This document shows, piece after piece, positions 24,315 through 32,988 of a DNA stretch of 34,283 bases (position 1 is the first letter of the stretch; every line of letters begins with the position of its first letter). The position numbers and the translations under genes are program-made. Origin of the DNA: Chroococcidiopsidaceae cyanobacterium CP_BM_ER_R8_30 (GTDB lineage: Bacteria; Cyanobacteriota; Cyanobacteriia; Cyanobacteriales; Chroococcidiopsidaceae). Location of the stretch: NCBI GenBank assembly GCA_019244235.1, contig JAFASY010000010.1, forward strand, positions 1 to 34,283, given 5' to 3'. The notes beneath the pieces were generated by a model that was given only the letters and a program-made list of their open reading frames with translations, searched no databases and was not told the DNA's origin.

Positions 24315-25709
24315 TCAGCTCGAAGAAGATAGCCGTTCACCACTTCCTACCTCGACTGGCTCCGGAAGATATAGCCGCTCTTCATCAGCATCATACTCAA
24401 ACAATTCTGCGTAGCGTCCCCAATCTACGGCTGTAGCAAATTGACGCTCGGCTTCTGCATGGGGATAGTATTCATCGAATAAATCGATAAAGAAATCCGC
24501 TCGCATTGAGCCATTCTTCTTTTCCCGCAGTGTTTGTACTATGCAGACCAAAACTGGTACGTGCCTCATGACTTGCTGTCGGAACAGGTCTTTACTCCGC
24601 AGAATGGTTGTAGTGGCAAAATCTTTCCCAATCTCGGTTAGCTTGACATCCCCCTGAGTGACTTCAGCAAAGCCCAGAAGCACGATGGCGTCCAGGATTG
24701 GCAGGAGATTATCGACGGGTAGCTGGATTCGTTCTGCCAAACGAGGAATGTCATCCGTACCTTCTGGTTGGTCCACAATCAGTTCTAACAAACCACTAAT
24801 GCCTCCCACTCGTACATGCGGCAGAGGGTTTGCATAGGGCGAACGGGAGATAGACTCATGAGGTTGGGGTTCTAGGACAGGTGATTGCGGGGCTACAGCT
24901 GCAACCTGCCCAGTCACTTCAGCTTCTGGGTTGGTCATTACTGTGTAGATATAGTCCACCAGGGATTTGAAGCGATCGCTATTTCGGTCGTGAGGTCGTG
25001 GCAAATCAACCACGACCTCACCTCGGACATGTCCCGGATTTGCTCCCAGGATAATCACCCGATCTGCCAGAAACACAGCTTCTTCAATGTTATGAGTGAC
25101 AATCAAAATGCTGCGTGCTGGAAAGGTTCCAGCATTCCACAAGTCATCAATTTCGCCACGTAGGTTTTCTGCTGTCAGCACATCAAGCGCACTAAACGGC
25201 TCATCCATAAAGAGCACCAGTGGCTTCAGCACGAAAGCCCGCGCAAAACCAACTCGCTGCCTCATACCACCTGATAACTCTTTAGGATAAGCACTCTCGA
25301 AACCATCCAAGCCAACTATATCAATTGCTTTGAGTGCTTGTTGCCGTCGCTCCTCCCGACCAACGCCCCTTGCATCCAGCCCTAACTCAACGTTTTCTTG
25401 TACCGTCAGCCAGGGCAGCAGTGCAAAGCTCTGGAACACCATTGCCACATCATTATTGGTACTCTGCAAGCGTTTACCATTACTGATGACTTGTCCTTGA
25501 CTCGGCGGAATCAAGCCTGCCATGATCCGCAGTAACGTACTCTTACCACTGCCACTGCGTCCTAGCAATGCCACCACTTCACCGGCAGGTACTGTCAGGT
25601 GAACATTTTGTAGGACTGTAAACTCCCCTTTGCCTTCTGGCAGCGGAAAACTCTTACTAACCTGCTCGACTGCGAGCAGGACATCATTGGTAACTCGCTT
25701 AGTCGTCAT
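24315..25709 (-). CDS. ABC transporter ATPase with AAA-associated C-terminal domain (nitrate/sulfonate type)
   Basis: A 464-residue ABC ATPase of the taurine/nitrate (NrtD/SsuB-like) group. Walker A is GRSGSGKST (50-58), the signature LSGGMRQR (145-152), Walker B VLFMDEP with D169-E170, and the switch His is in VTHNIEEAVF. After about residue 290 there is an extra domain (PHVRVGGISGLLELIVDQPE; then LPILDAIVLLGFAEVTQGDV, a winged-helix-like segment), the AAA-associated C-terminal domain found with this importer type. It is 24 bp downstream of the permease gene and co-oriented. No periplasmic binding protein is encoded here, so the substrate is open. Confidence 0.93.
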   Translation of the reverse strand: MTTKRVTNDVLLAVEQVSKSFPLPEGKGEFTVLQNVHLTVPAGEVVALLGRSGSGKSTLLRIMAGLIPPSQGQVISNGKRLQSTNNDVAMVFQSFALLPWLTVQENVELGLDARGVGREERRQQALKAIDIVGLDGFESAYPKELSGGMRQRVGFARAFVLKPLVLFMDEPFSALDVLTAENLRGEIDDLWNAGTFPARSILIVTHNIEEAVFLADRVIILGANPGHVRGEVVVDLPRPHDRNSDRFKSLVDYIYTVMTNPEAEVTGQVAAVAPQSPVLEPQPHESISRSPYANPLPHVRVGGISGLLELIVDQPEGTDDIPRLAERIQLPVDNLLPILDAIVLLGFAEVTQGDVKLTEIGKDFATTTILRSKDLFRQQVMRHVPVLVCIVQTLREKKNGSMRADFFIDLFDEYYPHAEAERQFATAVDWGRYAELFEYDADEERLYLPEPVEVGSGERLSSSS

Positions 25710-25733
25710 GCTGGCTCCCCCGCAACAAGATAG

Positions 25734-27467
25734 TTATAGATGATACTTTGTTTCTGCTAATTGATACAGACGTCGCCAAAACACTCGGTTGAGTCCTACA
25801 ACGAATAGGCTCATCATTCCAATCCCTAACGTGATGCGCGGCCAGTCGCCTGCTGCTGTTGCCTGAGCAATGTATGATCCCAAGCCAGTTGCTGTCAGGG
25901 TGGTTTGCCCCCAAGCAACAACTTCCGAGACAATGCTAGCGTTCCATGCCCCTCCACTGGCCGTAATACCACCAGTGACCCAAGCGGAAAAAATACCTGG
26001 GATGATTAACTTACGCCACAGCTGCCAGCCATGCAGACCCATACTTGTTGCCATCTCGCGCAAATCAGTTGGGATGCTGACGGCTCCGGCAATGGAGTTG
26101 AACAGGATATACCACTGAGCACCTAGAGCCATCAGCAGGATACAGCCCCAATTAATGCTGATGTGGGAACGAATGAAAAAGAGCGTAGCAAAGGGAAAGA
26201 TAAAGTTGGCTGGAAAGGATGCTAGAAACTGCACTACAGGCTGCAACAGGTGTGCCAATCGCGGGTTAAATCCGATTGCTACTCCAATCGGTGTCCAGAC
26301 TAAAGTTGAAAATACGAGCAGCACTACCACGCGTAACAGGGTGAGGAATCCCAGTCCAAAGGCTTTGGCTACCTCACTCAATCCTACAGTTGTCAGAATG
26401 AAGTGCAGTCCAGCAGCTAATAGCCCACCAGTTGCAATCAGCAGCACAAAGTTGTAGAGGCGATCGCCCAATTTCTGCTGACTGGTTTCTGCGATATGTG
26501 GTGAACGCTGGGGAGTCAGCCAAGATAGAAAGTGATTGATAACTTCGCCCAGTGGAGTCAGCGCTTGTCCAAGCAAATGGGGGATTCGTGCTGTTTTCAG
26601 CAGATCGTAGAGCCAGGATTCGGGAGCCTCAACGGCAGCACTCTGTTCCATTCGGAACTTATCCGTCCAAGCGACTAAAGGTGCCCAAAACAGTTGGTTT
26701 ACTAGCAGAATCACTATGGCAATGGTTAACAATGCCCAGCCCAGGGCAGGTAAGTCCTTGGCTGCGACTGCGGCTGCAACGTAGGAGCCAATTCCGGGCA
26801 AGGTGTATTGCCGATTCAATACACTGATGGCTTCGCTAGCAGCCACAAAGAACCAGCCACCTCCAAAACTCATGATCGCATTCCAGAGCAGCCCAATTGT
26901 TGCTGAAGGCAGCTCCAACTTAGTGAACCTCTGCCAACCTGACAGCCGATAAAGTGTCACAGCCTCATCCAATTCTTGTGGCACCGTTCGCAGCGATTGG
27001 TAGAACGAAAAGGTCATGTTCCACGCCTGACTGGTGAAAATCGCAAAGATGGAAGCTGCCTCTAGTCCGAGCAAGCTGCCAGGAAAGAGGGCAATAAAGC
27101 CTGTGACCGTGATGGACAAAAAGCCTAGTACTGGAACTGACTGTAAGATATCGAGCAATGGAATCAGGACTCGCTCAGCACGGCGGCTACGGGCAGCAAT
27201 GTAGCCATAGATGAAAGTGAACAGTGTTGAAAAAAATAGGGCAACAAACATTCGCAGGGTCGAACGCCCAGCGTAGTAAGGCAAATTACGTGGGTCAAGG
27301 CTAATGCCTGGCACGACATTTGGCGGTACAAAGCTCACCAGCGTTCCAGCACCTACCCGTGCAATTAGTGCTATTAACACCAATGTGCCAAGTATGACAG
27401 CAATATCTGCCAGCCCGAAGGGTAACCGTCGCAGTGACTCAGGAGAAGGAAACGTTCGTTTTAGCAT
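25734..27467 (-). CDS. ABC transporter permease with two fused BPD-type membrane domains
   Basis: The permease partner of the ATPase above. From ATG 27467 it is 577 residues and contains two tandem binding-protein-dependent transport domains. The first half has the coupling motif region around EAVTLYRLSGWQRFTKLELP, and the second has DLREMATSMGLHGWQLWRKL followed by IIPGIF. Both are EAA-type loops that contact the ATPase. A longer reading frame begins at GTG 27554, but that start lies inside the inverted repeat of the shared promoter region and gives a poor N-terminus. The ATG before LKRTFPSPESLRRLPFGLAD is preferred. Fused double permeases with an AAA-tailed ATPase are a recurring pair. The gene is divergent from the histidine kinase cluster. 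Confidence 0.9.
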   Translation of the reverse strand: MLKRTFPSPESLRRLPFGLADIAVILGTLVLIALIARVGAGTLVSFVPPNVVPGISLDPRNLPYYAGRSTLRMFVALFFSTLFTFIYGYIAARSRRAERVLIPLLDILQSVPVLGFLSITVTGFIALFPGSLLGLEAASIFAIFTSQAWNMTFSFYQSLRTVPQELDEAVTLYRLSGWQRFTKLELPSATIGLLWNAIMSFGGGWFFVAASEAISVLNRQYTLPGIGSYVAAAVAAKDLPALGWALLTIAIVILLVNQLFWAPLVAWTDKFRMEQSAAVEAPESWLYDLLKTARIPHLLGQALTPLGEVINHFLSWLTPQRSPHIAETSQQKLGDRLYNFVLLIATGGLLAAGLHFILTTVGLSEVAKAFGLGFLTLLRVVVLLVFSTLVWTPIGVAIGFNPRLAHLLQPVVQFLASFPANFIFPFATLFFIRSHISINWGCILLMALGAQWYILFNSIAGAVSIPTDLREMATSMGLHGWQLWRKLIIPGIFSAWVTGGITASGGAWNASIVSEVVAWGQTTLTATGLGSYIAQATAAGDWPRITLGIGMMSLFVVGLNRVFWRRLYQLAETKYHL

Positions 27468-27544
27468 GGAAAGAGGATAGCAAAACTTAGCAGATCTTTC
27501 CCTTGCTAGGGAGGCATTATCATTCTTTGCGTATAATATCAGAC

Positions 27545-27594
27545 AGCTTGACACTCCCCGCGATGAATCGTTGCATAATTCCCATTGTCAAGCT
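27545..27594. promoter_or_regulatory. 9-bp inverted repeat in the ABC/kinase divergent promoter region
   Basis: AGCTTGACA (27545-27553) is repeated as its exact reverse complement TGTCAAGCT (27586-27594) with a 32-bp gap. Each arm holds a perfect TTGACA -35 hexamer, one on each strand, pointing inward across the gap. The plus-strand hexamer has CATAAT 20 bp downstream, longer than ideal. The layout suggests either coordinated divergent promoters or an operator for a regulator that occludes both. Confidence 0.5.
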
Positions 27595-27692
27595 ACAGGT
27601 TGCATAATGTAGCCTCAGCCAATGAGTAGCGTCTAATATCAGTGAAGGGAACATTTTGGTTCGGATTGTTCATCGACTTAGGCAAGTGACGC

Positions 27693-29090
27693 ATGACCGA
27701 TATCAAAGATGACTTAAGGCAGGTTCCTCTGCTCTCTCACCTTGATGAGACTCAGCTTCAGTGTATTGCCGATAAAGGAGTAAAGGTTCATCTCCCAGCA
27801 GGAAGCTTGATTGCCAAGCAGGGCAATCCGCCTGATGGGTTTTATATTATCCTGACAGGCAAGACGGAGTGGACGCGCCGGGTGGGGCAGCAAGAAGCTC
27901 ACGCTGTCACCTTGGTAGCGGGAGATGTGTTTGCTGAACTGATTCTGCTATTAGATGAACCATACCCAACTACAGGACGTACATTGACAGATGTAGTGCT
28001 CTATAAGTTGGAGCCAGAGCAGTTTTGGGAGATGTTGCAGATATGTCCAACGGTCATGCGTAAAATTCTTAAGATTGCAGCACAGCGATCGCAAATCCAC
28101 GAATCCGTCACCCAGCAGCAAGCTAAGCTTATCTCTTTAGGAACAATGTCGGCAGGGTTAGCCCATGAGTTAAATAATCCAGCAGCGGCGATTCGTCGGA
28201 ATGTAGAAACCTTAGAGCAAGTGCTACAAAAATTACCCACACTAGCCCTCAAAATCAAGCAACAGCCTATTAGTTCAGAGCAAGTCGATTTTTTGAGCAA
28301 TTTTTATCAGCGATCGCTCCAAACTGCCATGAAGCCCGCTCAACACGATGCATGGAGTCAAAGCGAAGCTGAAGACGAACTTACCGATTGGCTAGAGGAA
28401 CATGGAGTAGATAATGGTTGGAAGCTTGCATCAACACTAGTTGCAGCAGGGCTGAAGCCGGATGACTTAGAGCAGCTGCAGACTCAAGTCACTTCAGACT
28501 CTATTGGCAATGTGCTGACTTGGTTAGAAGCGACACTGACAGGTAGCTGCACGCTAGAACAGATTAAGCAAAGCTCAACTCGAATTTCTGGTTTGATTCA
28601 AGCTATCAAAGACTACTCCTATATGGATCGGGGTCCACTCCAAGAGGTGGATATCCATGAAGGAATTGAAAGTACCCTAACCATCTTAAAACATAAACTT
28701 AAGTATGGAGTTGAGATTATTCGAGAATATGGTGAATTACCTCGTATCTGTGCTTACGGTCGGGAACTCAATCAAGTATGGACGAATCTGATCGACAACG
28801 CTATTGATGCCATGAACGGCAAGGGACAATTGCGGATTCACACGGCACAGGAAGGCGATCGCATCTTAGTCGAAATTACAGATAATGGAGTTGGCATTCC
28901 GGTCGAAATTCAGCCTCGCATTTTTGATCAGTTTTTTACAACAAAGGAAGTTGGGAAAGGAACAGGACTTGGACTTGATATTGTTCGTCGCATTGTAGAA
29001 GGACAACATAAGGGCAGCATTCGATTTGAATCTAGACCTGGAGAAACTCGCTTTCAAATTCGGCTACTAATTAACTTTGCTAAGTGCTGA
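27693..29090 (+). CDS. CNBD-containing sensor histidine kinase, copy 1
   Basis: A 465-residue soluble kinase. An N-terminal cyclic-nucleotide-binding-like domain (about 12-130) precedes a DHp region with the phospho-accepting His158 in GTMSAGLAHELNNP. The catalytic domain has an N-box ELNQVWTNLIDNAID (about 359-372), G1 DNGVGIP (397-403) and G2 GTGLGLD (423-429). Between the H-box and N-box there are about 200 residues instead of the usual 70-100. This extra helical insert contains WLEEHGVDNGWKLASTLVAAGL and recurs in the next two genes. No membrane segment or receiver domain is visible. It is first of three tandem paralogues (15-bp gap to the next), divergent from an ABC importer. No response regulator is in the window. 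Confidence 0.93.
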   Translation: MTDIKDDLRQVPLLSHLDETQLQCIADKGVKVHLPAGSLIAKQGNPPDGFYIILTGKTEWTRRVGQQEAHAVTLVAGDVFAELILLLDEPYPTTGRTLTDVVLYKLEPEQFWEMLQICPTVMRKILKIAAQRSQIHESVTQQQAKLISLGTMSAGLAHELNNPAAAIRRNVETLEQVLQKLPTLALKIKQQPISSEQVDFLSNFYQRSLQTAMKPAQHDAWSQSEAEDELTDWLEEHGVDNGWKLASTLVAAGLKPDDLEQLQTQVTSDSIGNVLTWLEATLTGSCTLEQIKQSSTRISGLIQAIKDYSYMDRGPLQEVDIHEGIESTLTILKHKLKYGVEIIREYGELPRICAYGRELNQVWTNLIDNAIDAMNGKGQLRIHTAQEGDRILVEITDNGVGIPVEIQPRIFDQFFTTKEVGKGTGLGLDIVRRIVEGQHKGSIRFESRPGETRFQIRLLINFAKC

Positions 29091-29105
29091 GTCTCAGATG
29101 TTATT

Positions 29106-30533
29106 ATGATCGATCTCAATATCCTACGCCAAATTCCGCTATTTTCTAAACTAAGTGACGAACAATTTGAATTCGTTGAGCTGGGGCGCGAACGATGGCT
29201 AGAATCAGGAGAAATTCTAGCAAATGAAGGAGAACCATCAGGATACTTCTGGGTGCTACTAGAGGGAGAAATCCAATTTACAAAGCAGGTAGGCGATCGT
29301 CAAATTCCTTGGATGAACTTTGGTCCTCAGTCTTATTTTGGTCATGAATTAATTCTCTTAGATCAGCCTTACCGCGTCACGGCACGAGCAATGCTTAGAA
29401 GCTGCCTGTTAGAGTTTGATACTCAGGCTTTCTGGAAAATGATGGAGTTATGTCCTGCCATCAGTCGTGACTTGCTGATTGTCACCGCTCAGCGAACGCA
29501 AGACCTGGGAATGGTATCAATGCAAGCAGAAAAACTAGTATCTCTTGGCACGCTCACCTCAGGACTTGCTCAGGAACTTCGACGGGTATCTGTCAATGGA
29601 CGGCAGGCTGTTGAACACTTGCAGAACTTGTTCAAGTGGCTCCAACCCCTGACGGTCAAACTCAATGCCCAGCGCATGTCATGTGAACAGCAAGAATTTC
29701 TGCTCAATCTCCAACAGACGATTTTAGAACGCATGACCACCCTGCCAGCGGCAACTAACCCTCAGGCATGGCAGGCTCAGGAAGAGAAAATCATTCAATG
29801 GCTGACTGAACGTAGCATTCCCCATCAGCAACAATTTGCCCAGGTGCTGACACGAGCAGGTTTAGATACTGCTGTCCTCGAAGATATAGAGAGCGTTATT
29901 CCCTCTGGAGCGGTTTGTGCAGTCTTAGCCTGGTTAAAAACAACCCTTAAAAGCCTAGCTCTGGCGAATGATGTCGAGTCGAGTACGCTGCAAATTGCTG
30001 AATTAGTCCAAGCGGCAAAAGATTACGCTTACCTTGACCAAGCCCCTTTGCAGGAAATGGATATTCATGAAGGAATTGAGAGAACTCTAACCATTCTCAA
30101 TCATCGGCTAGAATCTGGTATCACCATTGTTCGGGAGTACGATCGCACATTGCCTCCCATTTGTATCTATGGCAGAGACCTGAATCAGGTTTGGACTCAT
30201 CTGATCGACAATGCTATTGATGCCATGGCAGGGCAAGGAAAACTGGTCCTTCGGACTTCTCAGATTGAAGCTAGGGTATTAGTAGAAATCATTGATAACG
30301 GTCCTGGCATTGCACCTGAACTTCAACCCTATATCTTTGACCAATTTTTCACCACAAAAGCGACAGATAATGGAACAGGTTTAGGATTACCAATTGCCTA
30401 TCGAGTCGTGGTAGACCAACATCACGGACAAATGCAAGTCTGTTCTGAACCTGGTTGCACCCGCTTTCAGGTCTATCTGCCAATGAATCTGACAGAATCT
30501 GGCATTCCGTCGGTAAAACCTCAAGTTGCATAA
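29106..30533 (+). CDS. CNBD-containing histidine-kinase paralogue lacking the phospho-His, copy 2
   Basis: A 475-residue paralogue of its neighbours with the same order: CNBD-like domain (about 10-130), DHp with long insert, ATPase. The H-box reads GTLTSGLAQELRRV: Gln156 (codon CAG at 29571-29573) replaces the phospho-accepting His, and the following NNP has become RRV. The ATP lid is intact, with N-box LNQVWTHLIDNAIDAM, G1 DNGPGIAP and G2 GTGLGLP. The insert is kept but diverged (WLTERSIPHQQQFAQVLTRA). It therefore cannot autophosphorylate at the usual residue but may bind ATP, dimerise with, or phosphorylate its sister kinases. It lies between them with gaps of 15 and 13 bp, so the three are one transcript. 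Confidence 0.92.
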   Translation: MIDLNILRQIPLFSKLSDEQFEFVELGRERWLESGEILANEGEPSGYFWVLLEGEIQFTKQVGDRQIPWMNFGPQSYFGHELILLDQPYRVTARAMLRSCLLEFDTQAFWKMMELCPAISRDLLIVTAQRTQDLGMVSMQAEKLVSLGTLTSGLAQELRRVSVNGRQAVEHLQNLFKWLQPLTVKLNAQRMSCEQQEFLLNLQQTILERMTTLPAATNPQAWQAQEEKIIQWLTERSIPHQQQFAQVLTRAGLDTAVLEDIESVIPSGAVCAVLAWLKTTLKSLALANDVESSTLQIAELVQAAKDYAYLDQAPLQEMDIHEGIERTLTILNHRLESGITIVREYDRTLPPICIYGRDLNQVWTHLIDNAIDAMAGQGKLVLRTSQIEARVLVEIIDNGPGIAPELQPYIFDQFFTTKATDNGTGLGLPIAYRVVVDQHHGQMQVCSEPGCTRFQVYLPMNLTESGIPSVKPQVA

Positions 30534-30546
30534 CCTATAGCTTACC

Positions 30547-32082
30547 ATGCCAAGTTCCCTTAAACCTGTTGTCCCACTAAATACTGCTCTCCTCCGCCGT
30601 GTCCCGGTGTTTGCTAATCTACCGGAGATGAAACTGCAATGGATCATCGACCAAGGTAAAGAAATTAGGCTTCAGTCTGGCGAACTCTTGCGTGCCGAGG
30701 GAAGTCCGGCAAATTGCGTGTTTGTATTGCTAGAGGGAAGTTTAAGTCTGACTCAACGTGCTGGCAATCAAGACATGCTGCTAAAACAGATCGATACTCC
30801 TACCCTATTCGGTGAGGTGCCACTGCTAATGGGTGTGCCCCAGTTTTGGGCAAGCGGACGAGCCACTACTGCTTGTCATGCCCTGGAGCTGAGTGCAGAG
30901 ACTTTTTGGCAATTCATGAGCTTGTGTCCAACGCTAGCAATGACAGTTCTACGAACGATGACCGAACGCGTGCGGGAGGCACAAATACTGGCGCAACATC
31001 GGGAACGCTTAATTTCCCTGGGAACCCTAGCCGCAGGTTTGGCACATGAACTGAATAATCCGGCTTCGGCCGCTCGACGAGCTGCGCGTGAGTTACGAGA
31101 GGTTTTTCCCATTCTACAAACGCGGACCTTTAAGCTGACGCAAAAATCGTTGACTGATGAACAACGCGAGTTTCTCACGGCTCTTCAACAAGGTGCCATT
31201 ACCCAAGCCCAAAATGCATCACCACTAGACCCTCTCACCCAAAGCGATCGTGAAGATCGGATCGTTGAGTGGATGGATGCTCATAATATCCCAAACGGTT
31301 GGCAGTTAGCATCAACGTTAGTTAACGCGGGATTAGACAACAAATGGCTCGATCGCATATCTGCCCATTTGCAGGGACAACACTGTCTGCATGAAATTCT
31401 GTTGTGGCTAGATGCGACATTAACTGTTGTCGGACTTTTGCAAACTCTAGAGTACAGCACTGGGCGAATTCACCAACTTGTAGGAGCTGTACAAGATTAC
31501 TCCACACTTGATGCGGCTAATCTGCAAGCGGTTGATATCCACGAGGGTTTAGAAAGTACGCTGACGATTTTGGGACATAAGCTCAAGCGAGGCATTACAG
31601 TTATTCGGGACTACGCAGAAGATCTACCCGTAGTGATGTCTCGCGGACATGAGTTAGAGCAGGTGTGGATGAATATCTTTGATAATGCTATTGATGCAGT
31701 CATGGCTCGTTTCAGCAAGAATCCATCTAGTGTTCAATCTGAAGTCGTGTTACACGCGAACCCACTCTTTATTCCTACAGGTTGGCAAGGCATAGTAGAT
31801 CATTCATCTCTATTCGAACAGCAGCAACCGACCATCTGGATACATACTCGCTGTGAAGCTGATCGGGTACTCGTTGAAATTGCAGATAATGGAATTGGCA
31901 TTCCGCGTGAAGTTCAACCCCACATCTTTGAACCATTTTTCACCACAAAAGAAGTGGGTAAGGGAGTAGGGTTAGGACTTAGTACTAGTTATAAAATTGT
32001 TGAACAGCATGGAGGGGATATTCGCGTTATGTCTCGACCCGGTGATACCTGTTTCCAGGTTCGTCTTGTAACTCAGTGTTGA
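30547..32082 (+). CDS. CNBD-containing sensor histidine kinase, copy 3
   Basis: A 511-residue third paralogue. CNBD-like domain about 15-140, with LFGEVPLLMGVPQFWASGRA in the phosphate-binding-cassette position. His167 lies in the H-box GTLAAGLAHELNNP. The long DHp insert is present (WMDAHNIPNGWQLASTLVNA). The catalytic domain has the N-box LEQVWMNIFDNAIDAVMARF, G1 DNGIGIPR and G2 GVGLGLSTSY. It carries about 40 extra residues between N-box and G1 (from FSKNPSSVQSEVVLHANPLF to QQPTIW) not found in copies 1 and 2, probably a loop. It is the last gene of the kinase operon and converges on ureD with a 23-bp gap. Confidence 0.93.
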   Translation: MPSSLKPVVPLNTALLRRVPVFANLPEMKLQWIIDQGKEIRLQSGELLRAEGSPANCVFVLLEGSLSLTQRAGNQDMLLKQIDTPTLFGEVPLLMGVPQFWASGRATTACHALELSAETFWQFMSLCPTLAMTVLRTMTERVREAQILAQHRERLISLGTLAAGLAHELNNPASAARRAARELREVFPILQTRTFKLTQKSLTDEQREFLTALQQGAITQAQNASPLDPLTQSDREDRIVEWMDAHNIPNGWQLASTLVNAGLDNKWLDRISAHLQGQHCLHEILLWLDATLTVVGLLQTLEYSTGRIHQLVGAVQDYSTLDAANLQAVDIHEGLESTLTILGHKLKRGITVIRDYAEDLPVVMSRGHELEQVWMNIFDNAIDAVMARFSKNPSSVQSEVVLHANPLFIPTGWQGIVDHSSLFEQQQPTIWIHTRCEADRVLVEIADNGIGIPREVQPHIFEPFFTTKEVGKGVGLGLSTSYKIVEQHGGDIRVMSRPGDTCFQVRLVTQC

Positions 32083-32105
32083 TATCCCCCCTTTGCCGTT
32101 CTCCT

Positions 32106-32972
32106 TCAAATTTGCCAAACTCGCGGTATGCAGATGGGGCGTCCTAAAAGAGAGCTGCGCAGGAGTTGCCATACATCTATAAACCAGTTTCTCGCCTCGG
32201 CTGTCGAAGCACCACGATATCGACACAATAGTCCAGATATCAGACGGGTAACACCTGCTTCACCTTGCCGCTCTTTAGATGTCCAAAGCGATCGCGCTTG
32301 CATAACGATTTCTGGTGCAACCGCTGCCCCAACCCAGCTCAGGCTAGCAACAACTGGTTGTCCAGCTAAGCCATGAGGGCTATCAAGCATTTCTTCCCCT
32401 CCTTTTAGCCATTGTCGGTCAATCCAAAGCGGATGACCTTGTTGCCAAATTTCAGTATGTGATCGCCACTCTCCCTGCAAAAACCGCTCACCTCTGGCAC
32501 TGCGACCAAACCGCATTATCTCCCAGCCCAACCAGCTTGCTCCTAGAGCCAATTCGACCTGTAGGCCTTGCCGATAAATTGCACCGTTAAATACAATCGT
32601 CTCCAGGGGAAACCACTCTAAACAAGCACCCGCTGCTACTTGCATATGCATGTCTTGTATAGCTTCCAACCCGTTGCTACGATAAATCTTACTAGCCGTA
32701 GCTGTTGTAATTAGGGAATGGGCATCAGGTTCAAGCTGGAAGTTGAGCGAGAGGCGATCGCCCCCCACAATTCCTCCTGCTGTATGCAACACAATGGAGT
32801 GACAAACATTTGGTCCTTCAGGATAAAACGATCGCTGCACCTTCAGTGGTGCTTGAGTCCAATTACGAGTCAATTGGGTGGCACCATGCCGCTGGGCGAA
32901 AACCAGCTCTAGACTTCCATGCCAGCCCACTGAAGTTTCTGCATCTATCAGAGATCTATTAGATTGATTCAC
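32106..32972 (-). CDS. ureD: Urease accessory protein UreD
   Basis: A 288-residue urease chaperone. UreD (UreH) binds apo-urease and, with UreF and UreG, guides nickel insertion. The family blocks are clear: LELVFAQRHGATQLTRNWTQ, PLKVQRSFYPEG, VLHTAGGIVGGDRLSLNFQL, SLITTATASKIYRS, LEWFPLETIVFNGA and GWEIMRFGRSARGERFLQGE. The frame is complete. In most cyanobacteria with urease, ureD is followed by ureA, ureB and ureC. Here the next gene on this side is an oppositely oriented kinase, so the structural genes must be elsewhere. It lies 16 bp after a Crp/Fnr regulator on the same strand, which suggests co-transcription. Confidence 0.95.
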   Translation of the reverse strand: MNQSNRSLIDAETSVGWHGSLELVFAQRHGATQLTRNWTQAPLKVQRSFYPEGPNVCHSIVLHTAGGIVGGDRLSLNFQLEPDAHSLITTATASKIYRSNGLEAIQDMHMQVAAGACLEWFPLETIVFNGAIYRQGLQVELALGASWLGWEIMRFGRSARGERFLQGEWRSHTEIWQQGHPLWIDRQWLKGGEEMLDSPHGLAGQPVVASLSWVGAAVAPEIVMQARSLWTSKERQGEAGVTRLISGLLCRYRGASTAEARNWFIDVWQLLRSSLLGRPICIPRVWQI

Positions 32973-32988
32973 AAATTATTCTAATTAT

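Noticed and set aside
27468-27554. GTG-initiated extension of the ABC permease
   Set aside because: The extra 29 residues are not permease-like and the GTG lies inside the shared promoter inverted repeat. ATG 27467 fits better.
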